Below are positions 49,375 to 57,088 of a stretch of 64,000 bases of DNA, piece after piece. The notes below the pieces were generated by a model, which was not told the origin of the DNA, did not search any database, and was given only the letters and a program-made list of their open reading frames with translations. The stretch spans positions 10,666 to 74,665 of the forward strand of contig JBCCHN010000011.1 in NCBI GenBank assembly GCA_039028695.1, read 5' to 3'. This DNA is from JANQKX01 sp039028695 (GTDB lineage: Bacteria; Pseudomonadota; Alphaproteobacteria; Kiloniellales; Kiloniellaceae). The position numbers and the translations under genes are program-made. How positions within the stretch are numbered: position 1 is the first letter of the stretch; each line of letters starts with the position of its first letter.

Positions 49375-50832
49375 ATGACTGATGATGATCTTTGCTACAT
49401 GCCTGCTACTGAAGCACTAGATCGCTTTCGTGCGCGAACATTGTCGCCTGTTGAGTTAATGGAGGCCATCCTGAGCAGGGCGGAATCAGTTATTGGATCT
49501 ATCAATCCCTTTGCGGATCGTTATTTTGATGAAGCGCGAGAAGGCGCAAGGGCCGCGGAAGCGAAATACACCCACTCTGATAGGCGGTTAAGGCGATTGG
49601 AGGGAGTTCCGTTGGCCGTAAAAGACAGTTCCGCAATACGCGGACGGCGATCGACAACGGGATCGATGATCAATAGAACTCAGATTGATGAGAGGACCGA
49701 CCCGGCGGTCGAGCGTTTGTTAAAAAGCGGTGCGACTCTCTTCGCCCGCACCACCTGTCCCGAATTTTGTTGGCTGTTTACTTGTCACTCCCGCATGTGG
49801 GGGGTAACTCGCAATCCCTGGCGCCTCGATGCGACGCCCGGCGGCTCATCGGGTGGCTCAGCGGCGGCTCTTGCCGTAGGGGCCACCACCCTTGCAACGG
49901 GTGGCGATAGTGCTGGGTCAATCCGTCAGCCGGCTAGCCAATGCGGAGTGGTGGGGTATAAGCCACCCTATGGTCGCATGCCGTTGTCACCTTCTAGTTC
50001 GTTTGACCCTTATGTTCAAGTTGGTCCTATGACCCGTTCGGTGGCCGACGCTGCATTGATGTCAAATGTGATGTCGGGCCCCCATCCTCTCGATCACGCT
50101 ACACTACCCAACAAATTGACGATCCCCGAAAATCCCGCCGGCATTAAGGGTCTGAAAATCGCCTTTTCTTTCGACCTTGGACATTATCACGTGGCTGATG
50201 ACGTGCGTCGCGAGGTAAAAATCTCTTTGGAGGCTCTTTCGGACGCTGGGGCGGAAATCGTTGAGGTGCCATTGGATGGATTGAGTGAAACTATTCGACT
50301 GTCCCATGGTGCTCAGGAGTTCCTAGCGGCAAGTTTTCTGCAGAACGCTGTCGATGAATATGGCGACGTGATTAGTGACTATGTCCCGGAGCTTCTTGAG
50401 ACAGCGCTTACATATGATGCTAACGATTACCGACGCACATTGGTGCTGGCGGGAGAAACCTGGCATGACTGGATTGGTCCGATTTTTCATAAGTTCGATG
50501 CCTTCATATGTCCAACAGTATCATCACCTGAAGTTCCTGCTGAGAATTGGCAAAAAGACGAGATAATTCTTAATGGGCATCGTCTCACGGATACCGATAC
50601 AGCGATGACAGCGATATTCAATCTTTACAGTCGCTGTCCAGTATTGGCGGTTCCAAGTGGTATGACGGATGCCGGCCTACCATGCGGAATTCAAATCGTC
50701 GGGCGACCCTGTGATGACCTTACTGTATTCCGCGTCGCTCAGGCATTCGAGCGGGAGCGCCCATGGCTTGATGGTCCCGCGAAACGACCATCCCTCGCAT
50801 TGACGGCCTCTGTGATTGGACCGCCTCGATGA
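49375..50832 (+). CDS. Amidase (amidase-signature family), first of tandem pair
   Basis: This 485-residue enzyme starts at ATG 49375; upstream in-frame codons overlap the ATPase gene. The Ser-cisSer-Lys triad is visible as Lys83 (LAVKDSS), the GGSSGGSAAALA loop with Ser158/159 and nucleophile Ser182 (GGDSAGSIRQPAS). The family hydrolyses amides to acid and ammonia or amine. The gene overlaps the second amidase by ATGA. The pair are clear paralogues, sharing the N-terminus MTDDDLCYM and identical triad positions, but differ around residues 128-137 (TCPEFCWLFTC here, TAPEFGWLFTT in the second), so substrates may differ. The transporter upstream probably imports the amide. Confidence 0.9.
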   Translation: MTDDDLCYMPATEALDRFRARTLSPVELMEAILSRAESVIGSINPFADRYFDEAREGARAAEAKYTHSDRRLRRLEGVPLAVKDSSAIRGRRSTTGSMINRTQIDERTDPAVERLLKSGATLFARTTCPEFCWLFTCHSRMWGVTRNPWRLDATPGGSSGGSAAALAVGATTLATGGDSAGSIRQPASQCGVVGYKPPYGRMPLSPSSSFDPYVQVGPMTRSVADAALMSNVMSGPHPLDHATLPNKLTIPENPAGIKGLKIAFSFDLGHYHVADDVRREVKISLEALSDAGAEIVEVPLDGLSETIRLSHGAQEFLAASFLQNAVDEYGDVISDYVPELLETALTYDANDYRRTLVLAGETWHDWIGPIFHKFDAFICPTVSSPEVPAENWQKDEIILNGHRLTDTDTAMTAIFNLYSRCPVLAVPSGMTDAGLPCGIQIVGRPCDDLTVFRVAQAFERERPWLDGPAKRPSLALTASVIGPPR

Positions 50833-52259
50833 CCGACGATGATCTGTGCTATATGTCGGCAACTGACGCGGCAGCACACTTTCGGTCGCGTAGGTTATCG
50901 CCCGTTGAATTGTTGGAGGCCATCATCCGTCGGGCGACTTCGATTGCCTCGTCCATTAATCCCTTTGCCGATTGCTACTTTGATGAAGCTAGAAGTAGGG
51001 CACGGGAATCCGAATCTTTGTTTTTGAAACAGAATGTCGATCTCGGTCCTTTGGAAGGCATTCCGCTGGCTGTCAAGGACATGTGCGAAATCGCTGGAAA
51101 GCGCACGACTAACGGCTCGTTGATATATAGTGATAATGTTTGCACTGAAACATCGCCCTACGTCCAGAGGCTCATCCAGGCGGGCGCAAACGTCTTCGCC
51201 AGGACCACCGCACCAGAATTTGGATGGCTGTTCACAACACAATCGCGCATGTGGGGCGTTACCCACAATCCCTGGAAGCTGGGAATCTCACCGGGTGGTT
51301 CATCCGGCGGTTCCGCTGCGGCGTTGGCTGCAGGCTCAACTATTCTGGCGACAGGTAGCGACACAACTGGTTCAATACGTCAGCCTGCCAGCCAATGCGG
51401 TATTGTCGGCTATCAGGCCCCTTACGGACGCTTCCCAATGGTTGGAAGCGACTCATTCAATGGATATAGCAATCCGGGGCCCATGACGAGAACCGTCGCA
51501 GATTGCGCTTTAATGGCGAATGCGATGTCAGGACCCGACCACAGAGACCACAACTCTCTTTACGAAGAAATGTTCATTACCATACCAAGTACTGATCTGA
51601 GCGGGATTAAAATCGTCGCTTCCCTGGACCTGGGATTTTATGAAGTTAGCGCCGACGTTGTCCGGGAAACGCGGCTCGCATTGGAGGCGATGCGGGACGC
51701 CGGTGCCATTGTGGACGAAGTTGATGTTGACTGGGCAGAAGAGCTTGTTGAACTAGCGTTGGGCTCTCAGGAATTCCTGTTCGCCGGTTATCTTAATGAG
51801 CTGCTGGCCAAACATGGAGAGCTTGTCAGCGAGTACGTGCTACAACTCGCTGAAACCGCGAACAGTTACTCTGCCGACGACTACCGGCGCTCCTTAACAG
51901 CCGCAGGTGAAGTTTGGCGCGACCATTTGGGTCCATTGTTTCATGGCTACCATGCTTTTGTCACGCCAACCACATCTTACCCAGAAATTCCAGCAAAGGG
52001 ATGGCAGAAAGACACCGTCGTCGTGAATGGAAAAAAGGTGACGGATACTCAAGTCAGCATGGCCGTATTGTGGAACATGTACAATCGCTGCCCAGTGCTG
52101 GCTGTTCCATCCGGTAGCGCTGAGAGTGGGGTGCCGACCGGTATACAAATCGCCGGTCGTCCCTATGATGATCCAATGGTCTTTCGTATTGCAGCGGCAT
52201 TAGAGCACAGGCGTCCCTGGCTGGATTGTCCCGAGCGGCGACCGAAAATCGAGGCGTAG
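50829..52259 (+). CDS. Amidase (amidase-signature family), second of tandem pair
   Basis: This is a 476-residue paralogue of the preceding gene, starting in its stop codon (ATGA). The triad is Lys83 (LAVKDMC), Ser158/159 in GGSSGGSAAALAAG and Ser182 in GSDTTGSIRQPAS, exactly the positions of the first copy. The C-terminal VPSGSAESGVPTGIQIAGRPYDD is the family end. It fits the consensus better than the first copy. It is the last intact gene of the transporter-amidase operon. The two proteins may form a heteromeric or sequential system. Confidence 0.9.
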   Translation: MTDDDLCYMSATDAAAHFRSRRLSPVELLEAIIRRATSIASSINPFADCYFDEARSRARESESLFLKQNVDLGPLEGIPLAVKDMCEIAGKRTTNGSLIYSDNVCTETSPYVQRLIQAGANVFARTTAPEFGWLFTTQSRMWGVTHNPWKLGISPGGSSGGSAAALAAGSTILATGSDTTGSIRQPASQCGIVGYQAPYGRFPMVGSDSFNGYSNPGPMTRTVADCALMANAMSGPDHRDHNSLYEEMFITIPSTDLSGIKIVASLDLGFYEVSADVVRETRLALEAMRDAGAIVDEVDVDWAEELVELALGSQEFLFAGYLNELLAKHGELVSEYVLQLAETANSYSADDYRRSLTAAGEVWRDHLGPLFHGYHAFVTPTTSYPEIPAKGWQKDTVVVNGKKVTDTQVSMAVLWNMYNRCPVLAVPSGSAESGVPTGIQIAGRPYDDPMVFRIAAALEHRRPWLDCPERRPKIEA

Positions 52260-52388
52260 GGAAATTGATTGCTGTGCCACTAGGCCAAGCATTAGAGAAC
52301 AGCGCCAGCCTCAAGCTGCCATCTATTGGATTTCAAAGAAAATTGCGAACGAGCCCGAAGTGGGCCTCCACCAGTAGCGGGTTACCTA
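52260..52388. other. Short spacer after amidase operon
   Basis: No gene or terminator hairpin is recognised between the second amidase and the methyltransferase pseudogene. Confidence 0.35.
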
Positions 52389-53342
52389 TTGAACACACTC
52401 GAGTTTCGGATCAATGTAAGCTCAGAGATGTGGAGAAGGTTCGATGGTCCAATCAGCAGATATCCGGCGCTTTTTTCCGAAGAAGCGCGCGCTGCAGCAG
52501 CGTTTACTACGGGTCCGATGAATGATCGAGTACTCGACGCATTCGCGTTGGTCGCGCGTTAAGATCATGCCGGTCCTTGGCTCTTGCGCTCTCCTCTATT
52601 GAGCTTGCCTCACGACGGACGTCAGATGCAGATCCCGAGCATATTTATCACAATGTCTTGGTTGCGCTTGATGAGGAGCAAGGAATAAACATTGGCGAAC
52701 CATCTTTGTGGGCACGGTTTTTGTACGGGTCCACAATTCGAAGGATTCATCTATCATTCAGGTAGGGGCAGGCAGTGGCTGATATAGTGCAATTCTGGTG
52801 GAGCTTGTGGGGGAGAATGTTCGAGTGCTCGCGACCGCTATCGATGATGCGCTTGCCCACATAGCAATAAAAGCACTGGGTGACCGTCGGAACCTATCGA
52901 TCCGCAGAGGAAACGGCACGACGGTGATTGAAGCTAACGACGGTCAGTTCGACTTTGTCGTTGTTTTGCGGGTGTCACGCACCCAACACCTTGTTGGATC
53001 AATTTTCTCAAGCCGCAAGGTACGATGCTGCTTCCCATCACGGGTGAAATCTGGCGGGGAGCAATGGTTCTGCTGGAGCGCGATGGGGATGAGTTCAATG
53101 CAACAACGCTCGGTCGATCTGGTTTCTATCTATGCGTGGGTGCACGCCATGCTGAAACAGCCAAACGAGTCGACAGGCTTTGGTCCGATCTATTGCGCCT
53201 TATCAATACGAAGATACGCGTCCGATTTGAAGACCAAACCGTGCCTTTTGACCTTGATTGTCACGAACTTAAACACTTTATGGGTACACAAGCTCTCACG
53301 AAGGGTTGGATGGCCCGCAAACGGAAAGTCCGACCAAACTAG
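52389..53342 (+). pseudogene. Protein-L-isoaspartate methyltransferase-like gene, multiply disrupted
   Basis: Four successive frame segments reconstruct one protein. The first is 52389-52562 (NTLEFRINVSSEMWRRFDGPIS, PALFSEEARAAAAFTTGPM). The second is about 52577-52750 (DPEHIYHNVLVALDEEQGINIGEPSLWA). In the third, about 52755-53010, the SAM motif I reads IIQVGAGSG-stop-YSAIL, then VELVGENVRVLATAIDDALAH and DGQFDFVVVLR. The fourth is 53025-53342 (MLLPITGEIWRGAMVLLERDG, GFYLCVGARHAETAKR). At least three frameshifts and a TGA at the SAM site show a dead gene. The reconstructed protein resembles the isoaspartyl O-methyltransferase family of repair enzymes. The stretch 53343-53549 has no gene. Confidence 0.72.
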
Positions 53343-53549
53343 GTTCACGTCCGCTCAGGGTCATTTCTTTCCTTCGCGGTGCATCTTGCCAAACGTCTGC
53401 TTTTCAGGGATTGGCTGACAACACATGGATTGCCAAGATAGGGCAGCTCATAGCCAAATGCAGACTTTTTTGGCCGTGAAAAGCGTCAGGAGATTAAAAC
53501 TGAGCAACCATGCTGGTACTTTGGCGCTAAATGGTATAAAAAATAGACC

Positions 53550-54359
53550 ATGAATGTTCGTCAAATTCCATTGCAGAATGCTGCGAGAAAAGCAGCTGAT
53601 CGGTTGCAAGGCCGTATTGCTGTTGTTTCCGGCGGAGCAAATGGCGCAGGCGCTGCGGCATGCCGTATTTTTTCCCAAGAAGGTGCGCGCGTCGCCTGTA
53701 TCGATTGGGACCAACCCGCCGGCGAGGCATTGCAGTCGGAATTCCGAGATTCTGGTTCGGAGTTTTTGTTTTACCATGCAGACGTTTCTCAACCGGAGCA
53801 AGTTGAGGCGTCCATTCGCGCCATCAAGGACCGCTTCGGTCATATCGACATCCTTTTTAACCATGCCGGGTCGATTATCGTGAAGCCCTTTCTCGACTAT
53901 AGTCTCGCCGACTGGGATTTGATGATGGACCATAACGCAAAGAGTGCCTTCCTGGTGACCCGAGCCGTTTTGCCGGGAATGTTGGAGCGGGGCTACGGCT
54001 CCATCATCAACACATCATCGACGGCGATTTCAGTCTGCTCAAAGATGGAATCGGTTTATATTGCCTCAAAAGCAGCGATGCATCAGCTCGCAAGGGCCAT
54101 CGCTGTGGAATATCGCGATAGCGGTGTCAGGTGCAACGCAATCTGTCCGAATTTTATAAGAACCCAACACGGTATTCATGAGATGGATCAATTGCGCGCC
54201 TTTGGCGTGCTCGCCTCGGAAGAAGATGTCAACACCCTGCAGGGGCGCATCTGCGAACCGGAAGAGGTGGCGATGGTCGCGCTGTTTTTGGCCTCGGATG
54301 AATCCAGTTTCGTGAATGGTGCCGAGATTTATGTCGATAACACCTTTACCGCGGTTTGA
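53550..54359 (+). CDS. SDR-family oxidoreductase
   Basis: This 269-residue classical SDR has the cofactor loop VVSGGANGAGAAACRIF (an Ala where GxG usually has Ile-Gly), acidic residue after beta 2 in CIDWD (NAD preference), NHAG instead of NNAG, and the catalytic set NTSSTAISVCSKMESVYIASKAA. The C-terminal FLASDESSFVNGAEIYVDN is typical. It is the first gene of the cluster that continues with an FCD regulator (3 bp gap), a second SDR and a betaine-type transporter. It is a clear paralogue of the SDR at 55178 (shared FNHAGSIIVKPF, RICEPEEVA). Substrate unknown. Confidence 0.88.
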   Translation: MNVRQIPLQNAARKAADRLQGRIAVVSGGANGAGAAACRIFSQEGARVACIDWDQPAGEALQSEFRDSGSEFLFYHADVSQPEQVEASIRAIKDRFGHIDILFNHAGSIIVKPFLDYSLADWDLMMDHNAKSAFLVTRAVLPGMLERGYGSIINTSSTAISVCSKMESVYIASKAAMHQLARAIAVEYRDSGVRCNAICPNFIRTQHGIHEMDQLRAFGVLASEEDVNTLQGRICEPEEVAMVALFLASDESSFVNGAEIYVDNTFTAV

Positions 54360-54362
54360 CCC

Positions 54363-55061
54363 ATGCTCTGGGGACTAAAGCCGGTTGAACAACAAGCCGC
54401 TTACGGCCTTGCCGTGGAGCGCTTGAAGCGGCTTATTCATCTTGGTTTGCTCTTGCCCGATGAACGCATGCCCTCAGAACGGAAGCTTGCGGAACTCATC
54501 AGTATTTCTCGGGTCACGCTTCGTGAAGCCCTGAGAGTTTTGGAAGGCCAGGGTTACATAACTGTCCGCCGAGGCGCGACAGGCGGGGCATTTGTGGCGG
54601 GCGAAGAACAGCTTCGGCACATGGCTGAGCAACACATTGCCGGGGACCCCGCATCGGCGATGCGGGTTTTTGAATATCGTGAAAGCGTTGAACCGCTCGC
54701 CGCGCGTTTGGCTTCAATTCGGCGCACTCCGGCCGATCTAAAGCGGCTTGATGGGGCAATCGACGAAATTCGGCAAGCGACCTCACCCGGCGAGCTTCGC
54801 CGTGGGGAGGCCGCCTTTCACCTATCGATTGGGCAAGCCTCCCACAACCGATTTTTGGAAACCGGTTTAGAAGAAGCCCTCGCAAGCCTCTTTTTGCCCC
54901 TCCCCCTGGGAGATTTAGCCAAAGAGCAAGCGCAAAGCCTGATGCTGCGCGAGCGGGTCGCAGAAGCTCTACATGATCGCATGGAGCCGGAAGCTGAACA
55001 TCGCATGAAAATTGTTGTTGAGGTTGAACAGCAGCGACTACCCAAGCGTCTGGTCGCTTAA
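54363..55061 (+). CDS. GntR-family (FCD) transcriptional regulator
   Basis: This 232-residue regulator has the N-terminal GntR winged HTH (MPSERKLAELISISRVTLREALRVLEGQGYITVRRG) and a C-terminal FCD helical domain with metal/ligand positions around EYRESVEPLAARLA, AFHLSIGQASHN and MEPEAEHRMKIVVEV. FCD regulators usually sense organic acids or sugar acids. It begins 3 bp after the SDR gene and ends just before a palindromic candidate operator at 55133, so it probably autoregulates and controls the second SDR and the transporter. Confidence 0.88.
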   Translation: MLWGLKPVEQQAAYGLAVERLKRLIHLGLLLPDERMPSERKLAELISISRVTLREALRVLEGQGYITVRRGATGGAFVAGEEQLRHMAEQHIAGDPASAMRVFEYRESVEPLAARLASIRRTPADLKRLDGAIDEIRQATSPGELRRGEAAFHLSIGQASHNRFLETGLEEALASLFLPLPLGDLAKEQAQSLMLRERVAEALHDRMEPEAEHRMKIVVEVEQQRLPKRLVA

Positions 55062-55132
55062 CGTCCCTTATTTGACCCCCAGAAAAATGCAAAAATGATC
55101 GATCTTGAGCAGTTTAACTTGACTCACCGGTC

Positions 55133-55157
55133 TAATGGTATTTTCATTATACCATTA
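55133..55157. promoter_or_regulatory. Candidate FCD-regulator operator (TAATGGTAT ... ATACCATTA)
   Basis: Perfect 9-bp arms with a 7-base spacer lie 20 bp before the second SDR start and 71 bp after the regulator gene. The TGGTAT/ATACCA half-sites resemble the TGGT/ACCA elements bound by FadR/PdhR/LldR-type GntR proteins, though with wider spacing. A ribosome site AAGGGGG follows. Confidence 0.6.
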
Positions 55158-55177
55158 AGAAGAACAAGGGGGCTGGT

Positions 55178-55984
55178 ATGTTGGAGACGGCCGTGGCGGC
55201 TTCGAACAAGGGTGAACAGGCGCGATTTAAGGGAAAGACGGTCCTTATCACCGGAGGGGCCGGCGGCATGGGACTGGCTGCCGCCCGTATGTTTGCCGCC
55301 GAGGGTGCCAGATTGGCGGTCCTGGACATTCATGAGGAAGCCGGCAAAACCCTCGTATCCGATATCGAAAAGTCCGGCGGCGACGCCTTTTTTCAAGAAA
55401 CGGATTTGTCAAAGCCGCAAAATGTGGCGGCGGGTTTGGATGCGGTCATATCCCATCTGGGCAGCATAGATGTGCTCTTCAATCACGCAGGCAGCATCAT
55501 CGTGAAGCCATTCCATGAAACAAGCGATGAAGACTACGATCGCCTAATGGATATCAATCTCCGCTCGGCCTTTACGGTCACCCGTGGCGTGGTCCAGCAC
55601 ATGCTCAAGAATGGTGGCGGATCGATCGTCTGCACCGCATCGATCGGAAGCGGCAAAGCCTTCGTTTATGAGTCCCTCTACTGCATCACCAAAGCCGCGG
55701 TGCTCATGCTCTCCAATTCAATCGCTGTGGAGTATCGGAATCAGGGTATCCGTTGCAATGCCGTATGTCCCGGTTTCGTCAAAACGGCCCACGGCTTGCG
55801 AGAAATCGATGAGCTGGATGGCCTTGGACAAAAGTGGCAGGACGAGGATTTGGCTGCCACACAGCTGCGAATCTGCGAACCCGAAGAAGTCGCCGCGGCG
55901 GTGTTGTTCCTGGCTTCCGATGAAGCAAGCTTTATCAACGGTGCCGCACTTTATGTCGATAACGGTTGGTACGTTAAAGGTTGA
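55178..55984 (+). CDS. SDR-family oxidoreductase (second paralogue)
   Basis: This 268-residue SDR follows AAGGGGG and the palindrome. Its cofactor motif is LITGGAGGMGLAAARMF, with Asp in LAVLDIHEEAG favouring NAD. The NHAGSIIVKPF and catalytic CTASIGSGKAFVYESLYCITKAA (Tyr-x3-Lys) regions are clear. It closely parallels the SDR at 53550, sharing VEYR-x3-RCNA-x-CP and RICEPEEVA. The pair may oxidise two hydroxyls of one substrate or two stereoisomers. The betaine-type binding protein starts 46 bp later. Confidence 0.88.
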   Translation: MLETAVAASNKGEQARFKGKTVLITGGAGGMGLAAARMFAAEGARLAVLDIHEEAGKTLVSDIEKSGGDAFFQETDLSKPQNVAAGLDAVISHLGSIDVLFNHAGSIIVKPFHETSDEDYDRLMDINLRSAFTVTRGVVQHMLKNGGGSIVCTASIGSGKAFVYESLYCITKAAVLMLSNSIAVEYRNQGIRCNAVCPGFVKTAHGLREIDELDGLGQKWQDEDLAATQLRICEPEEVAAAVLFLASDEASFINGAALYVDNGWYVKG

Positions 55985-56030
55985 CGAAGCCTTCGATTGG
56001 GCTTGGTCACACAATGAAAGGGAGGCAAAG

Positions 56031-56993
56031 ATGAAACTAAGAAAACTGCTAAAAGGCTTTTGTGCAGCGGCAGTCGCTGTGGGCCTGTCAGCCCCTGCCG
56101 CGGCTGACGTCCCGGAGTCCGATGAATCTATAAAGATTATGATCGCGGATTGGACCAGTATCGGTCTGCAAGCTGAGATTATGTCCCTTATCCTTCAAAC
56201 TTACGGCTACAATACCGAACTGGTCGTGGCTGATGATTCGGGCCGTTATCCCGGCTTCGAAAACGGCGACCTGCATATCGCCATGGAAACATGGCAGACC
56301 TCCCAAAAAGTCAATTTTGCCAAGTCTTTGGAAACCGGCAAGATCGTTGATTTGGGCGAAACCGGCCTCTTAGGAATTGAAGACTGGTGGTATCCTCTTT
56401 ATGTCAAGGAGCATTGCCCCGGCCTGCCGGATTGGAAAGCGCTCCTCGACTGTGCCGAATACTTCTCAACGGCCGATACCGCGCCCAAAGGGCGTTATGT
56501 GGGCGGTCCGGTTTCCTGGGGTGACCATGACGAAAACCTGATCAAAGCCTTGGACTTGCCTTACGTGGCCATCCATCCCGGCACGGACGCTGCAATGTTT
56601 GCGGAGCTTAAAGCCGCCTATGAGCGCGAGGCACCTATCCTGCTTTGGGTTTGGGAGCCCCATTGGGCGCCTTCGCTCTATGAAGGAGAATTTGTCCAGT
56701 TCCCAAAATTCGAGGACGGATGTTTTGACGATCCTGCTTGGGGCCCCAACCCGGAAGCAACGGGCGACTGTGGTAAGCCCTATGGATGGGTTAAGAAGAT
56801 GGGCTGGGCCGGTGGCGAGGAATTATGGCCCTGCGCTTATGAGATGGTCCGCAATTACGAAATTGACAATGATACCTTGAGTTCCCTGCTGGTGCAGGTT
56901 GACCTAGAAGGCCGTTCCACCACGGAAGTGGCGACGGAATGGCTGAAAGCCAATGAAGATCGTTGGAAACCCTGGGTCGCTTGTGCCGAATAG
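56031..56993 (+). CDS. Betaine-type ABC transporter substrate-binding protein (ProX/OpuAC family)
   Basis: This 320-residue periplasmic protein starts at ATG 56031 behind GGGAGG. A signal peptide ends near residue 25 (APAAADVPE). The OpuAC fold is seen in IKIMIADWTSIGLQAEIMSLILQTYGYNTELV and DLHIAMETWQ. Many aromatic residues (DWWYPLY, LLWVWEPHW, GWVKKMGWAGG) could form the aromatic cage that binds quaternary ammonium groups. Several Cys pairs (HCPGLPDWKALLDC, DGCFDD...GDC) may form disulfides. It feeds the permease and ATPase downstream. The ligand is likely a betaine, carnitine-like or related zwitterion, not proven. Confidence 0.9.
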   Translation: MKLRKLLKGFCAAAVAVGLSAPAAADVPESDESIKIMIADWTSIGLQAEIMSLILQTYGYNTELVVADDSGRYPGFENGDLHIAMETWQTSQKVNFAKSLETGKIVDLGETGLLGIEDWWYPLYVKEHCPGLPDWKALLDCAEYFSTADTAPKGRYVGGPVSWGDHDENLIKALDLPYVAIHPGTDAAMFAELKAAYEREAPILLWVWEPHWAPSLYEGEFVQFPKFEDGCFDDPAWGPNPEATGDCGKPYGWVKKMGWAGGEELWPCAYEMVRNYEIDNDTLSSLLVQVDLEGRSTTEVATEWLKANEDRWKPWVACAE

Positions 56994-57088
56994 TATGCCA
57001 TTGCAAACTTTCCAGCGGTCGGTGCACACTGTACCGGCCGCACTTTTTTTCAACTCCTGAAGAGTCGAGAACGAGGGGATCAAGTGAG

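Noticed and set aside
56963..57088. Upstream extension of the betaine permease frame.
   Set aside because: It overlaps the end of the binding-protein gene and reads as non-membrane, Cys-rich sequence; TTG 57089 with a ribosome site fits better.
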